Shown: piece after piece, positions 50,515 to 59,044 of the stretch
Layout of the letters: each line of letters begins with the position of its first letter
Numbering within the stretch: the stretch's first letter is position 1
From: JBOHRN01 sp050732775
GTDB taxonomy: Bacteria; Gemmatimonadota; Gemmatimonadetes; Longimicrobiales; Longimicrobiaceae
Length of the DNA: 64,000 nucleotides
NCBI GenBank assembly: GCA_050732775.1
Contig: JBOHRN010000023.1
Location: 1-64,000, forward strand
Direction of reading: 5' to 3'
Made by a program: the position numbers and the translations under genes
The notes under the pieces: generated by a model
Database searches by the model: none
What the model saw: the letters and a program-made list of their open reading frames with translations, nothing else
Told to the model about the DNA's origin: nothing

Positions 50515-52542
50515 ATGCCCAACTCGCTCGCCTCCGAGACCAGCCAGTACCTACTCCAGCACCGGGACAACCCGGTGGAGTGGTATGGGTGGGGAGAGGA
50601 ACCCTTTGAGCGGGCGCGGGCGGAAGACAAGCCGGTCCTCCTCTCCATCGGTTACTCGGCGTGCCACTGGTGCCACGTGATGGCGCACGAATCGTTCGAG
50701 GATGAGGAGACCGCCCGGCTCATGAACGAACGCTTCGTGAACGTAAAGGTAGACCGCGAGGAGCGGCCCGACGTCGACTCGCTGTACATGGGCGCGGTCC
50801 AGCGCATGATCGGCCACGGGGGCTGGCCTCTCACCCTTTTTCTCACCCCTGGCGGAGCTCCCTTTTACGGGGGCACCTACTTTCCGCCCGAGCCCAGGCA
50901 GGGGGCACCGTCCTTCGGACAGATCTTGACGGCGGCGAGCCAGGCGTACCAGGAGCGGCGGCAAGAGGTGGATGGGAGCGCCAGGGAGTTGCTGGAGGAG
51001 ATGAAGAGAGCCACCGCCCTAGCGGCCGCCAGCGAGTCTAGCGGAGAAGCGGTCCTGGCGGGAGCGCTCGCGCGGCTTGCCAGCTCGTTCGACGCCCGCA
51101 ACGGCGGCTTCGGCGGGGCTCCCAAGTTTCCTCAGCCGGTGGTGCTCGACTTCCTGCTCCGCTACGGCCACCGCACGGGCAACCAAGAGGCTCTCGGCAT
51201 GGTGGACCGTACCCTGCGGGCGATGGCCGGCGGGGGTATCCGCGACCAACTGGGCGGCGGCTTTCACCGCTACGCGGTAGACGCCCGCTGGACTGTGCCC
51301 CACTTCGAAAAGATGCTGTACGACAACGCCCAGCTCGCCCAGCTCTACCTGCACGCCCACCTGGCCACCAAAGAGCCTCTCTTCCGCCGGGTGGCCGAGG
51401 ACACGCTGGCGTACCTGCGGCGGGAGATGCTCTCGCCAGAGGGCGGCTTCTTCGCCTCCGAGGACGCCGACAGCGAGGGGGAGGAGGGGAAGTTCTACCT
51501 CTGGACGCCGGAGGAGATCGACCAGCTGCTCGGGGCGGAAGAGGGCCAGTTGGTGCGCCGTCACTACGGGGTAACCTCGGGGGGCCACCTGGAGGGTAGG
51601 AGCGTGCTCCACCTGAGCGCCCCCGCGGCCGAGGCGCGCGAGCTACTCGCGCGGTCCCGGGAGAAGCTCTTCGAGGCCCGCTCCCGCCGGCAGCGGCCGG
51701 GCCGGGACGAGAAGGTGATCTCGGCTTGGAACGGCATGGCGCTCACGGCCTTTGCCCGGGCGGCGCGAGCGCTGGGAGACGCCGCCCAACTGGAAACGGC
51801 GCGGAGGAACGCGAGCTTCCTGCTTACTTCCCTGCGTGCGGAAGGGGGTGGACTGTACCGGATATACGCGGGTGGCGGGGCCAAAGTACCCGGCTTTCTG
51901 GAAGACTACGCCCTGGTGGCGGACGGGCTGCACGCTCTCTACCAAGCCGACTTCGACCGCGGCTGGCTCAGGGAGGCGCGGGTCCTGGCCGACCAGATGA
52001 TCGAGCGCTTCTGGTGCGAGCCGGAGGGGGTCTTCTACGACGCCGGGGAGGAGACGTATCTGGCCCTCCGGCCCCGCGACCTTAGCGACAACGCCACCCC
52101 GTCTGGGACTTCGGCCGCCGTCATGACGCTGCTGCGGCTCGGCTCACTCTTGGACCAGGAGCGCTACCTCTCGGTGGCCCGCCGAGCGCTCGAAGGGGCG
52201 GCGGGGTTGGCCGAGAGGGCTCCGCTCGGCTTCGGAGCGCTCCTGAGCGCACTGGACCAGTCGCTGGCTCCGGCGCGGGAAGTGGCGGTGGTGGGAGAGC
52301 CGGACGACCGCCGCACCCGCGCCCTTCTGGACGTGCTGGCAGAGCGCTACCTGCCCCAGAGCGTTACCGCGTTCGCCGCGCCGGATGAAGTCGCCGAGGC
52401 GGCGAGGGAGATCCCCCTGCTGGGGGAGCGGAGCACGGTGGACGGCAAGCCGGCGGCTTACGTGTGCGAGCACTTCTCCTGCCGGGAACCGGTCACCGGG
52501 CCGGAGCGGCTGGCCGTGGAGCTGGAGGGAACTCCGGTTTGA
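50515..52542 (+). CDS. YyaL-like protein with thioredoxin domain and six-hairpin glycosidase fold (DUF255)
   Basis: A 675-residue protein of the YyaL/spermatogenesis-associated-protein-20 family. The N-terminal ~170 residues are thioredoxin-like with SIGYSACHWCHVM (Cys50, Cys53), NVKVDREERPDVDSLYM and GWPLTLFLTPGGAPFYGGTYFPP; the rest is an alpha/alpha toroid (GGFGGAPKFPQP, GGGFHRYAVDARWTVPHFEKMLYDNAQL, SAWNGMALTAFARAA). Function is unknown across the family; a redox or cellobiose-epimerase-like role has been suggested from fold only. The ATG at 50515 gives the conserved MPNSLASETSQYLLQH start. No signal peptide. It is divergent from the AmgK-RapZ gene. Confidence 0.92.
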   Translation: MPNSLASETSQYLLQHRDNPVEWYGWGEEPFERARAEDKPVLLSIGYSACHWCHVMAHESFEDEETARLMNERFVNVKVDREERPDVDSLYMGAVQRMIGHGGWPLTLFLTPGGAPFYGGTYFPPEPRQGAPSFGQILTAASQAYQERRQEVDGSARELLEEMKRATALAAASESSGEAVLAGALARLASSFDARNGGFGGAPKFPQPVVLDFLLRYGHRTGNQEALGMVDRTLRAMAGGGIRDQLGGGFHRYAVDARWTVPHFEKMLYDNAQLAQLYLHAHLATKEPLFRRVAEDTLAYLRREMLSPEGGFFASEDADSEGEEGKFYLWTPEEIDQLLGAEEGQLVRRHYGVTSGGHLEGRSVLHLSAPAAEARELLARSREKLFEARSRRQRPGRDEKVISAWNGMALTAFARAARALGDAAQLETARRNASFLLTSLRAEGGGLYRIYAGGGAKVPGFLEDYALVADGLHALYQADFDRGWLREARVLADQMIERFWCEPEGVFYDAGEETYLALRPRDLSDNATPSGTSAAVMTLLRLGSLLDQERYLSVARRALEGAAGLAERAPLGFGALLSALDQSLAPAREVAVVGEPDDRRTRALLDVLAERYLPQSVTAFAAPDEVAEAAREIPLLGERSTVDGKPAAYVCEHFSCREPVTGPERLAVELEGTPV

Positions 52543-52567
52543 GATTTCACTTCGCGAGCCGTATCAT
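52539..52567 (+). promoter_or_regulatory. Sigma70-like promoter of the aminopeptidase gene
   Basis: TTGAGA (52539-52544), 17 bases, TATCAT (52562-52567). The -35 overlaps the stop codon of the YyaL gene. Start near 52574 leaves 24 nt with an AAGGAGAG ribosome-binding site before the ATG. Confidence 0.65.
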
Positions 52568-52597
52568 CTATCGTACATAACCCGCAAGGAGAGCTCG

Positions 52598-54178
52598 ATG
52601 ACACCCCGCACCGCGGTAATCGCCGCCCTACTCGCCACCCTCGGGGGATGCGCGCCGGGCGCCGCCCCCGCCCCGTCACCCCCTCCAGCGGTGGCGGAGC
52701 GGCCAGCCGCTAGCGAGTACTGGTCTCCGCCCGCGGCCCCGGCCCCGCGCCCCCTTTCCGCGAGCGAATACGCCGGGCGGCGGGCCGCCCTGGCGGCTCA
52801 TATGCAGGACGGAGTCTTGGTTGTGTTCGGCTCGCCCGCACCCGCCGAGGACTACCTGCCGTACGCCCAGAACGCGAACTTCCGCTACCTGACCGGGATC
52901 GTGGAGCCGGACGCGGCCCTAGTGATCGAGAAGCGGGGCGGGCGCGTCAACCAGACCCTCTTCGTACGGCCGCGCGACCCAGCCCGCGAGGTGTGGGAGG
53001 GAAAGCGCCTCGGCGCCGAAGGGGCGCGCGCGCGGACGGGGATCCCTTCCCGGCCGGTTTCCGAACTCTTCGCGGCGCTAACGCCTCTCTTGGATCGCCA
53101 CCGGCGGCTGTACACCGTGACCGAGCTGCCCCAAGAAGGAGCTGACAGCGGCTTGTTCACTGCGACCGAACAGCGGCTGCGGGCGCTGACCGAGGAGTGG
53201 CCCGGGGTTGAGGTAGTCGGATTGACCGGCCAGATCTCCCGGCTGCGGGCCGACAAGTCCGAGCGGGAGCTGGAGCTGCTGCGCCGGGCGATCTGGCTCA
53301 CCGTGCTGGCGCAGCGCGAAGCCATGCGCGCCGTGCGCCCGGGCCTCAACGAGTTCGAGGTGCAAGCGCTGATCGAGTACACCTTCCGCCGCAACGGAGC
53401 CGACGGGAGTGCCTTTTCGTCCATAGTGGGCTCGGGGCCTAACGCCACCACCCTGCACTACCGTGACGCCGACCGGTTCATGGGTGCGGAAGAGCTACTA
53501 CTCATGGACATCGGGGCTTCCTTCCGGGGCTACGCCGGCGACCTGACCCGCACTATTCCGGTGAGCGGCACCTTTTCGCCCGCGCAACGGGCCCTTTACG
53601 AAGTCGTGCTGGCGGCCCAAAAAGCTGCCGAGGGCGAGCTCCACCCCGGCGCCACCTGGCAAGAGCTGAACGACGCCGCCGACCGGGTGCTGGCCGAAGG
53701 GCTGGCGCGGCTGGGCCTGATCGACGCCCCCGACGCCACCTACCGCTGCGAGAGCCCCCGCTTCGGCGACCAGTGTCCGCAGTACCGGCTCTTTTACATG
53801 CACGGCTTGGGGCACGGCATCGGGCTCGAGGTGCACGACCCGGATGTCTCTTACTTCGGGCCGTTCGAGCCGGGTAGCGCCTTTACCATCGAACCGGGTT
53901 TATACGTGCGCGCCGACGCCCTGGACTTCTTACCCGACACCCCGGAAAACCGGGCCATGATAGGGCGGCTGCGACCGGCCGTGGACAGGTACCGGGGGCT
54001 CGGCGTGCGCATCGAAGACAACTATCTGGTGACCCCGGACGGCTTCGAGCGTGTCTCCCGGGGCGCGCCGCGAGAGATCGCCGAGGTGGAACGGCTGATG
54101 GCGGAACCGGCCACCGCCGGGTCACCCCGACGGTCCGAGGTGGTGGAGTGGTATCGGGAGACGGAGCCCTTGCGCTAG
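52598..54178 (+). CDS. Xaa-Pro aminopeptidase, M24 family lipoprotein
   Basis: A 526-residue lipoprotein: lipobox TLGGC, then a Pro/Ala-rich linker. Residues ~55-200 are the creatinase/aminopeptidase-P N-domain (YAGRRAALAAHMQDGVLVVFGSPAPAEDYLPYAQNANFRYLTGI); ~230-500 the pita-bread catalytic domain with metal ligands in MDIGASFRGYAGDLTRTIPVSG (two Asp), HGLGHGIGLEVHD (His), FTIEPGLYV (Glu) and GVRIEDNYLV (Glu). It removes N-terminal residues before proline, here probably in the periplasm, which could help use the peptides imported by SusC-type systems. Two inserted segments near SPRFGDQCPQYRL are typical of Gram-negative PepP. Confidence 0.92.
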   Translation: MTPRTAVIAALLATLGGCAPGAAPAPSPPPAVAERPAASEYWSPPAAPAPRPLSASEYAGRRAALAAHMQDGVLVVFGSPAPAEDYLPYAQNANFRYLTGIVEPDAALVIEKRGGRVNQTLFVRPRDPAREVWEGKRLGAEGARARTGIPSRPVSELFAALTPLLDRHRRLYTVTELPQEGADSGLFTATEQRLRALTEEWPGVEVVGLTGQISRLRADKSERELELLRRAIWLTVLAQREAMRAVRPGLNEFEVQALIEYTFRRNGADGSAFSSIVGSGPNATTLHYRDADRFMGAEELLLMDIGASFRGYAGDLTRTIPVSGTFSPAQRALYEVVLAAQKAAEGELHPGATWQELNDAADRVLAEGLARLGLIDAPDATYRCESPRFGDQCPQYRLFYMHGLGHGIGLEVHDPDVSYFGPFEPGSAFTIEPGLYVRADALDFLPDTPENRAMIGRLRPAVDRYRGLGVRIEDNYLVTPDGFERVSRGAPREIAEVERLMAEPATAGSPRRSEVVEWYRETEPLR

Positions 54179-54266
54179 CAGGCCGTCGATGAATCGCGCA
54201 GCTCCGCGTTCGTCTTCGTCGCCGCTTCCCGCGGCGTACCCGGAGGTGGTCACCAAATCACCCGGC

Positions 54267-54488
54267 TCATCCGCTCCACGGTAAGGCCCGGTCGAGGTGC
54301 TCCCGAAGTTCTTCCCCGCTCATCCCGGCGAGGGCCCGCTCCGCGGCCAGCACGGTCTGGTGCGGAAGAACCGACTGGCGCACGCCGCCCCCGGCGCGGG
54401 GGGCGAAAAGGAGAAGCAGCTTGCCCCAAGACTCCCGGCCCACGGTTACGTCCCACAGGGCTCCGTCCCTTGCCTGAAAGCGCCTCAC
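54267..54488 (-). CDS. Small conserved-looking protein of unknown function
   Basis: A 73-residue frame beginning at GTG 54488: RRFQARDGALWDVTVGRESWGKL, then LLLFAPRAGGGVRQS and a C-terminal helix AERALAGMSGEELREHLDRALPW. The beta-strand start and amphipathic end look like a real small domain, and codon use is like the neighbours, but I recognise no family. A TACTAT hexamer ends 9 bp before the GTG and there is no ribosome-binding site, so the message could be leaderless. It lies between two plus-strand genes, alone on its strand. The frame is open further upstream to 54830, where it only mirrors the next gene. Confidence 0.45.
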   Translation of the reverse strand: MRRFQARDGALWDVTVGRESWGKLLLLFAPRAGGGVRQSVLPHQTVLAAERALAGMSGEELREHLDRALPWSG

Positions 54489-54598
54489 GGTGAGAAGATA
54501 GTACCGACCATGGGAAGCCGGAAACCGAGAGCAGGAACTTAAGCAGCGTCCAAACTTTATAACCCCATGATAATACAAGCGATCAGGAGAGCTATAGG

Positions 54599-55303
54599 GT
54601 GGCGCTGAGGGAGCGGCTAGGCGGGCTGCGCCGGGAGCATCCGGTCTTCTTTTTCGGCATGGCGGCTGTGATAGGGGGTCTCCTGGCCGCCACGCTGGCG
54701 GTGGCCTCGCGCGTTCCCCTCTACCGGCACGACTCCGCCACGGTGGAGCAGCGCATGAGCGAGCGCGAGCGCGAGGTGCGCGACAGCATCCTCGACTCCC
54801 GCTCCCAGCGGGCCCGGCTGGCCATCGCACTCCTCAGGCGGGAGATGCGGTTGGAGTCGCTGCGCAACAGCCAGCTCCACCTGGCCATCGACCTGGACGA
54901 GGGTACTCTGGCGCTCAAGCACGGCCCGGCCACCCTCCGCCAGACCAGGGTGGGTATCGGCCAGGACTCGTTGATCAGGGCCCCAGACGGACGCACTTGG
55001 AGGTTCGTGCGGCCACTGGGAGAGCGTTACGTGGCCGGCAAGGAGAGGTCGCCAGCGTACCTGATACCGGAGTGGGTGTACCTGTCTCGCGGAGAGCCGA
55101 TACCGCCCGGCTCGGAGCGGCGGGTAGCGGGGGGGTTGGGGGAGTACGTGATCCGGCTCGACGACGGCACGGAGATCTACTCCCGCCCCTCGCGGGGGCC
55201 CTTCGCAAACGCCCTCAAACCGGCTTCCTTCGTGGTACCCGAGGGCGACATGGCGGCCGTTTTCGAGGCGGTGCCGGTCGAGACCCCGGTTTACATCTTC
55301 TAA
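54599..55303 (+). CDS. Membrane-anchored L,D-transpeptidase-fold paralogue lacking the catalytic site
   Basis: A 234-residue protein with one N-terminal membrane helix (residues ~15-37), a helical stalk and a C-terminal domain that follows the layout of the YkuD protein encoded next: SQLHLAIDLDEGTLALKHG matches the YkuD first strand, YLIPEWVYL the mid loop, and the ending AVFEAVPVETPVYIF matches MYEHVPLETEVFIY of the neighbour. Where the neighbour has HGT...SHGC, this protein has IYSRPSRGPFANALKPAS, so the catalytic His and Cys are gone. It probably binds or regulates rather than crosslinks. GTG start at 54599 with AGGAGAG upstream; 29 bp before the active paralogue. Confidence 0.7.
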   Translation: MALRERLGGLRREHPVFFFGMAAVIGGLLAATLAVASRVPLYRHDSATVEQRMSEREREVRDSILDSRSQRARLAIALLRREMRLESLRNSQLHLAIDLDEGTLALKHGPATLRQTRVGIGQDSLIRAPDGRTWRFVRPLGERYVAGKERSPAYLIPEWVYLSRGEPIPPGSERRVAGGLGEYVIRLDDGTEIYSRPSRGPFANALKPASFVVPEGDMAAVFEAVPVETPVYIF

Positions 55304-55332
55304 AACGCCAGTCGATAAAAGGAGGCCGACGC

Positions 55333-56199
55333 ATGGAAGCAGATACGAAGCCAGACCAGAGGCGCGGCACCGGAGCCGAAAGGCGCGACACCACCCCACC
55401 CGGCCGCCTGCGCAGGATCTTCTTCGACCACGCCGCCGCCACCGGCACGCTGGCCGGCTGCGCCCTTCTCGTGCTGCTGCTCTTCGCGGCCACCTCGGCC
55501 TTCGCGGTAAACGAACGGTTCAAGCGCGACGTAACCGTGATCGCCCACTCCCACGACCTCCGTTCGCTGCGCTTCTTGCGCCAACAGGAGCTCTCGGGCA
55601 CCGCGGAGTTGGCCCGTACCGTGGCCCGGCGCGGCCGCGACGTGTCGTCCGCCATCCCGGCCGGGGGAGAGCCGTATCTGGTGGTCTCCATCGAGGAGAA
55701 GCGGGTCTGGTACCTAGACGGGACCGATACCCTCTTTAGCGCGCCGGTGGCAGTGGGCTCGGGAGCCATGCTAGTGTTGGAGAGCCGCACCCTCCGCTTT
55801 CAAACCCCGCGTGGTCGCATGCACATCCAGCACAAGGAGCTGGACCCGGTGTGGATACCGCCCGCCTGGCACTACCATGAAATTGCCCGCAAGCACGGGC
55901 TCGAAGTGGTCGATATGAGCCGCGCCTCGCCCGACGCCCTGGCCGGTTTTCCGCCCGGAGAGGAGCCCATCCGGGGCGGCAAGATCTACATCCCCCCCCT
56001 CGGCAGCCCGCAGCGGCGGCACCAGGGGGTGCTGGGAGTGGCCAAGCTGGAGATGCAAGACGGCTACTACTTCCACGGCACCCAACAGGAGGAGACCATC
56101 GGCACGGCCGCGAGCCACGGGTGCATCCGCATGCTCAAAGACGACGTCCTCTGGATGTACGAGCATGTACCGTTGGAAACCGAGGTGTTTATCTACTGA
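55333..56199 (+). CDS. Membrane-anchored L,D-transpeptidase (YkuD)
   Basis: A 288-residue protein with one membrane helix (~38-60) after a charged cytoplasmic tail and a periplasmic YkuD domain from ~115. Catalytic residues are His248 (YYFHGTQQ) and SHGCIRM at 261-267 with Cys264. It would form 3-3 crosslinks in peptidoglycan or attach proteins to it. An AAAAGGAGG ribosome-binding site precedes ATG 55333. It shares domain layout and likely transcript with the non-catalytic paralogue upstream, which suggests the two act as a pair. Confidence 0.9.
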   Translation: MEADTKPDQRRGTGAERRDTTPPGRLRRIFFDHAAATGTLAGCALLVLLLFAATSAFAVNERFKRDVTVIAHSHDLRSLRFLRQQELSGTAELARTVARRGRDVSSAIPAGGEPYLVVSIEEKRVWYLDGTDTLFSAPVAVGSGAMLVLESRTLRFQTPRGRMHIQHKELDPVWIPPAWHYHEIARKHGLEVVDMSRASPDALAGFPPGEEPIRGGKIYIPPLGSPQRRHQGVLGVAKLEMQDGYYFHGTQQEETIGTAASHGCIRMLKDDVLWMYEHVPLETEVFIY

Positions 56200-56218
56200 C
56201 CCCGGCCTCTTTGCCAAG

Positions 56219-57544
56219 CTAAGCCGCGGAGACCCGGTTCCTCCCCTCCGTCTTGGCCCGGTACAAGGCCCGGTCAGAGACCCGCACGAGCGTGGGTTTG
56301 TCGTCGGCGTCGTCGGGGTGGGTCGCCACTCCGAAGCTGGCCGTAAAGCCGAGGGAAAGGGCCGGATGGCGGGTGTCCTCGATCTGCTCCCGCAGCCGCT
56401 CCGCCAGCTGTAACGCCGCCTCCTTGGAGGTCTCGGGGAGGATGATGGCAAACTCTTCCCCCCCGTAGCGCCCCACCACGTCGGTCTCCCGGACCGCGCG
56501 CCGGACGATACCTCCAAACCACCGCAGCGCCTCGTCTCCGGCCTCGTGCCCGTACGCGTCGTTGATCTGCTTGAAGTTATCGATGTCCAGCAGAGCAAAT
56601 GACACCGGGCGCCGGTAGCGCCCCGAACGCTTCAACTCCACCGCGAGCTGTTCGTCGAAGCCGCGGCGGTTGAGACAGCCGGTGAGGGGGTCGAGGGTGG
56701 CCTGGGTACGCAGCCGTTCCAGGAAGTAAGCGTTCTGCAGGGCGGTGGCCGAGGAGTCGGCGAGGGCCTGGAGGAGCTTGAGGTCGTGCGGTTCGTACGG
56801 GGCCTCCGTCATGCGGCCGCCGAGCAGCAGAAGACCGTCGGCGCCCTCGTCGAAGGGGAGGGGGGCGATCACTCCCACTCCCCCCTCCACGTAGCCGTGG
56901 ATGGCGGCGTCGGGCGCGGGGACCACCGGCGCCGGTTCGGCGAAGGAGAGGGGCGGCAGGTCCGGCTTGCTGATCTCGCCGATCTTGAAAGGGGCGTCCA
57001 CCGCCCGAACGGCGCGCGGCGCGAAGCGGTCGTCCACCTCGCGGAAGAGGGCGGCCCACCAGGCGAAGAAGATCTCGCGGGCCGAGTCGAGGACCACCGC
57101 CTTGGTCTCTTCGACCCCGCGCACCTTGGTAAAGGTGCGAGCCACCTGCTCCAGGGCCGCGAGTTGGAAGCGGAGCCGGTCGACCTCCTCTTCGCGCTCC
57201 TTCAGGGCGCTTTGTACCTCCCACACCCTTTCGAGCTGTCGCACCAGCGGCTCGGCAAGCCCCCTAGCTCGCTCCGCTCCGGGAGCGGCCAAGAGGCGGC
57301 CGCTGCCCCCGAAGGCGGCAAACTCCAAGAAGAGCTCCAAACCGTCATGGTCAGCGCCCGCGGCGATCGGTAACGGGAGCCGGGGCACCTCGATGCGGCA
57401 CGGTACGCCGATGAGTTCGCGCACCGCCGCCGCACACGCCTCGGCCACCGCGGCCGGGGAGGCGGCCGGAGCAACCCTCCCGAACGCCTCGGCAACGGCG
57501 TCTCCGCCGCCCTTTCTCCGCGTGTCTTTCCTACCCTTCGGCAT
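56219..57544 (-). CDS. Diguanylate cyclase with GAF-like sensor (GGDEF)
   Basis: A 441-residue protein. After a basic start, residues ~20-120 are a degenerate sensor region, ~120-265 a GAF-like domain ending LKLLQALADSSATALQNAYFLERLR, and ~270-441 a GGDEF domain (LDPLTGCLNRRGFDEQL, LLDIDNFKQINDAYGHEAGDEALR, GRYGGEEFAIILPET). The active site is GGEEF at 361-365 and the inhibitory RxxD site (RETD) lies five residues before it, so it should make cyclic di-GMP with product inhibition. No membrane segment. Its start overlaps the pfk end by 14 bp, so the two are co-transcribed. Confidence 0.92.
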   Translation of the reverse strand: MPKGRKDTRRKGGGDAVAEAFGRVAPAASPAAVAEACAAAVRELIGVPCRIEVPRLPLPIAAGADHDGLELFLEFAAFGGSGRLLAAPGAERARGLAEPLVRQLERVWEVQSALKEREEEVDRLRFQLAALEQVARTFTKVRGVEETKAVVLDSAREIFFAWWAALFREVDDRFAPRAVRAVDAPFKIGEISKPDLPPLSFAEPAPVVPAPDAAIHGYVEGGVGVIAPLPFDEGADGLLLLGGRMTEAPYEPHDLKLLQALADSSATALQNAYFLERLRTQATLDPLTGCLNRRGFDEQLAVELKRSGRYRRPVSFALLDIDNFKQINDAYGHEAGDEALRWFGGIVRRAVRETDVVGRYGGEEFAIILPETSKEAALQLAERLREQIEDTRHPALSLGFTASFGVATHPDDADDKPTLVRVSDRALYRAKTEGRNRVSAA

Positions 57545-58649
57545 CCTCGTCTCCGAAAGAGATTCCCAGCTGCCTGGCCGTCAACACCGCTTCTCCGTCC
57601 GTCGGCACACGCTTGATCGCGCGCACCGCGTCGGCCAGGGGCACCGCCCGGATGGAGCTGCCCTGCAAAGCCACCATGGTGCCCGTTTCCCCCTCGGCGA
57701 CGCAGCGGACCGCGGCGGCCCCGAAACGAAGCGCCAGCCCGCGGTCGTAGGCGACCGGGGCCCCGCCCCGCTGGATGTGACCCAAGACCAGGGTGCGAGT
57801 CTCCTTGCCGCTCGCCTCCTCGATCCTGGGGGCCAGCCGTTCGGCGATGCCGCCGTAGCGTCCCTCTTCCACGAAGCTCGCCTCGCCCCCGGCCGGTTTG
57901 GCACCCTCGGCTATCACCACGATACTGAAGCGCCGACCCGCCCGGTCGCGTTCGCGGATCTTCTCGGAAATCTTCGCGACCCGGTACGGAATCTCCGGGA
58001 TCAGGATCACGTCCGCGCTGGCGGCGAGCCCTGACTCCAGGGCGATCCAGCCCGTGTGCCGGCCCATCAGCTCGACCACCATGACCCGCTGGTGCGACTC
58101 GGCCGTGGAGTGGAGCCGACCGATGGCGTCGGTGGCCACGTCCACCGCGGTCTGGAAGCCGAAGGTCACGTCGGTAGCTGCCAGGTCGTTATCGATGGTC
58201 TTGGGCACGCCCACCACCGGCAACCCCTTCTCGTACAGGGCGTTGGCGATCTTGAGAGAGCCGTCTCCCCCGATCGCCACCAGGGCGTCGATCTCCAGCC
58301 GCCGGAACTGCCCGAGTATTTCGTCCGAGCGATCCACGGTGCCCCAAGTGCCGTCGGGCTGGCGTACCTCCAGGCCGAACGGGTTCCCCCGGGTGGCGGT
58401 GCCCAGGATGGTGCCGCCGAGGTGGGTTATCCCGCGCACGCTCTGGGCGTTGAGGGGAAATACGCCGGGCTCCCCGTCCACCTCCCCCTCCAGCAGGCCG
58501 GCGTATCCGCGCCGCACGCCGAGCACCTCCCAGCCGGCTTGTATCCCCGCCAAGGTTACCGCCCGGATAACGGCGTTGAGGCCGGGGGCGTCTCCGCCGC
58601 CGGTATTGATGGCGATGCGCCGGATGGGGGAGTCGTCGGTGAGTGCCAT
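57531..58649 (-). CDS. pfkA: 6-phosphofructokinase
   Basis: A 372-residue PfkA-family enzyme that phosphorylates fructose-6-phosphate in glycolysis. Motifs: NTGGGDAPGLNAVIRA, VAIGGDGSLKIA (127-134), VPKTIDNDLAATDVTFGFQTA (149 on) and ELMGRHTGWIAL. Gly after GGD predicts ATP rather than pyrophosphate use, while the Lys of PKTIDND is the residue found in pyrophosphate and actinobacterial-type enzymes; so donor choice needs a test. ATG 58649 lies 8 bp after a -10 hexamer and has no ribosome-binding site, suggesting a leaderless message. Confidence 0.93.
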   Translation of the reverse strand: MALTDDSPIRRIAINTGGGDAPGLNAVIRAVTLAGIQAGWEVLGVRRGYAGLLEGEVDGEPGVFPLNAQSVRGITHLGGTILGTATRGNPFGLEVRQPDGTWGTVDRSDEILGQFRRLEIDALVAIGGDGSLKIANALYEKGLPVVGVPKTIDNDLAATDVTFGFQTAVDVATDAIGRLHSTAESHQRVMVVELMGRHTGWIALESGLAASADVILIPEIPYRVAKISEKIRERDRAGRRFSIVVIAEGAKPAGGEASFVEEGRYGGIAERLAPRIEEASGKETRTLVLGHIQRGGAPVAYDRGLALRFGAAAVRCVAEGETGTMVALQGSSIRAVPLADAVRAIKRVPTDGEAVLTARQLGISFGDEDAEG

Positions 58650-58656
58650 GAGATAG

Positions 58657-58685
58657 GGATAAGTCCGCGACCGGCCGTTTGACAA
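58657..58685 (-). promoter_or_regulatory. Candidate promoter of pfk (leaderless)
   Basis: On the minus strand TTGTCA (58685-58680), 17 bases, TTATCC (58662-58657). Transcription would start at about the pfk ATG. The -35 uses the same bases as the opposite promoter at 58679-58707 because TTTGACAA is nearly palindromic. Confidence 0.5.
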
Positions 58686-58707
58686 GACACCCGCCTGCGA
58701 GTATGGT
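58679..58707 (+). promoter_or_regulatory. Sigma70-like promoter of the SufT/MIP18 gene
   Basis: TTGACA (58679-58684), 17 bases, TATGGT (58702-58707). Start near 58714. This decides the gene start: earlier in-frame ATG-like codons at 58679 and 58703 fall in the promoter, so ATG 58748 is used. Confidence 0.7.
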
Positions 58708-58747
58708 GCCGGTGGCGGAAAAGAAAGTTATAAGTAACGGAAACGCA

Positions 58748-59044
58748 ATGGTTACGGAGGACCAGGTAAAGAAGGCCCTGCGCACGGTCAAGGACCCCGA
58801 GTTGGGGTACGACTTAGTGGTGCTCGGACTGGTGTACGGGATCGAGATCGAGGGGGCTCACGTGGAGGTGGCCATCTCGCTCACCTCGCCCGCGTGCCCA
58901 GTGGCTCCGCAAATCCTGCAGGACGCCCGCCGCGCCGTCGAGGGGGTCGAGGGGGTCGAAAGCGCCGAGGTGGAGTTGACCTTCGATCCGCCCTGGACGC
59001 CGGAGCGCATCCCTTCCATGGTGCGCTCGGCGCTGGGGCTTTAG
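58748..59044 (+). CDS. MIP18/SufT-like iron-sulfur assembly protein (DUF59)
   Basis: A 98-residue single DUF59 domain: MVTEDQVKKALRTVKDPELGYDLVVLGLVYGIEIEGAHVEVAISLTSPACPVAPQILQDARRAVEGV and a last part PPWTPERIPSMVRSAL. The DPEL and TSPACP motifs are intact; the Cys after SPA is the conserved one. These proteins help deliver Fe-S clusters to client proteins, in keeping with the Fe-S subunit ActB. No suf genes are near. Its TAG stop shares TTAG with the stop of the convergent histidine kinase. Confidence 0.92.
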   Translation: MVTEDQVKKALRTVKDPELGYDLVVLGLVYGIEIEGAHVEVAISLTSPACPVAPQILQDARRAVEGVEGVESAEVELTFDPPWTPERIPSMVRSALGL

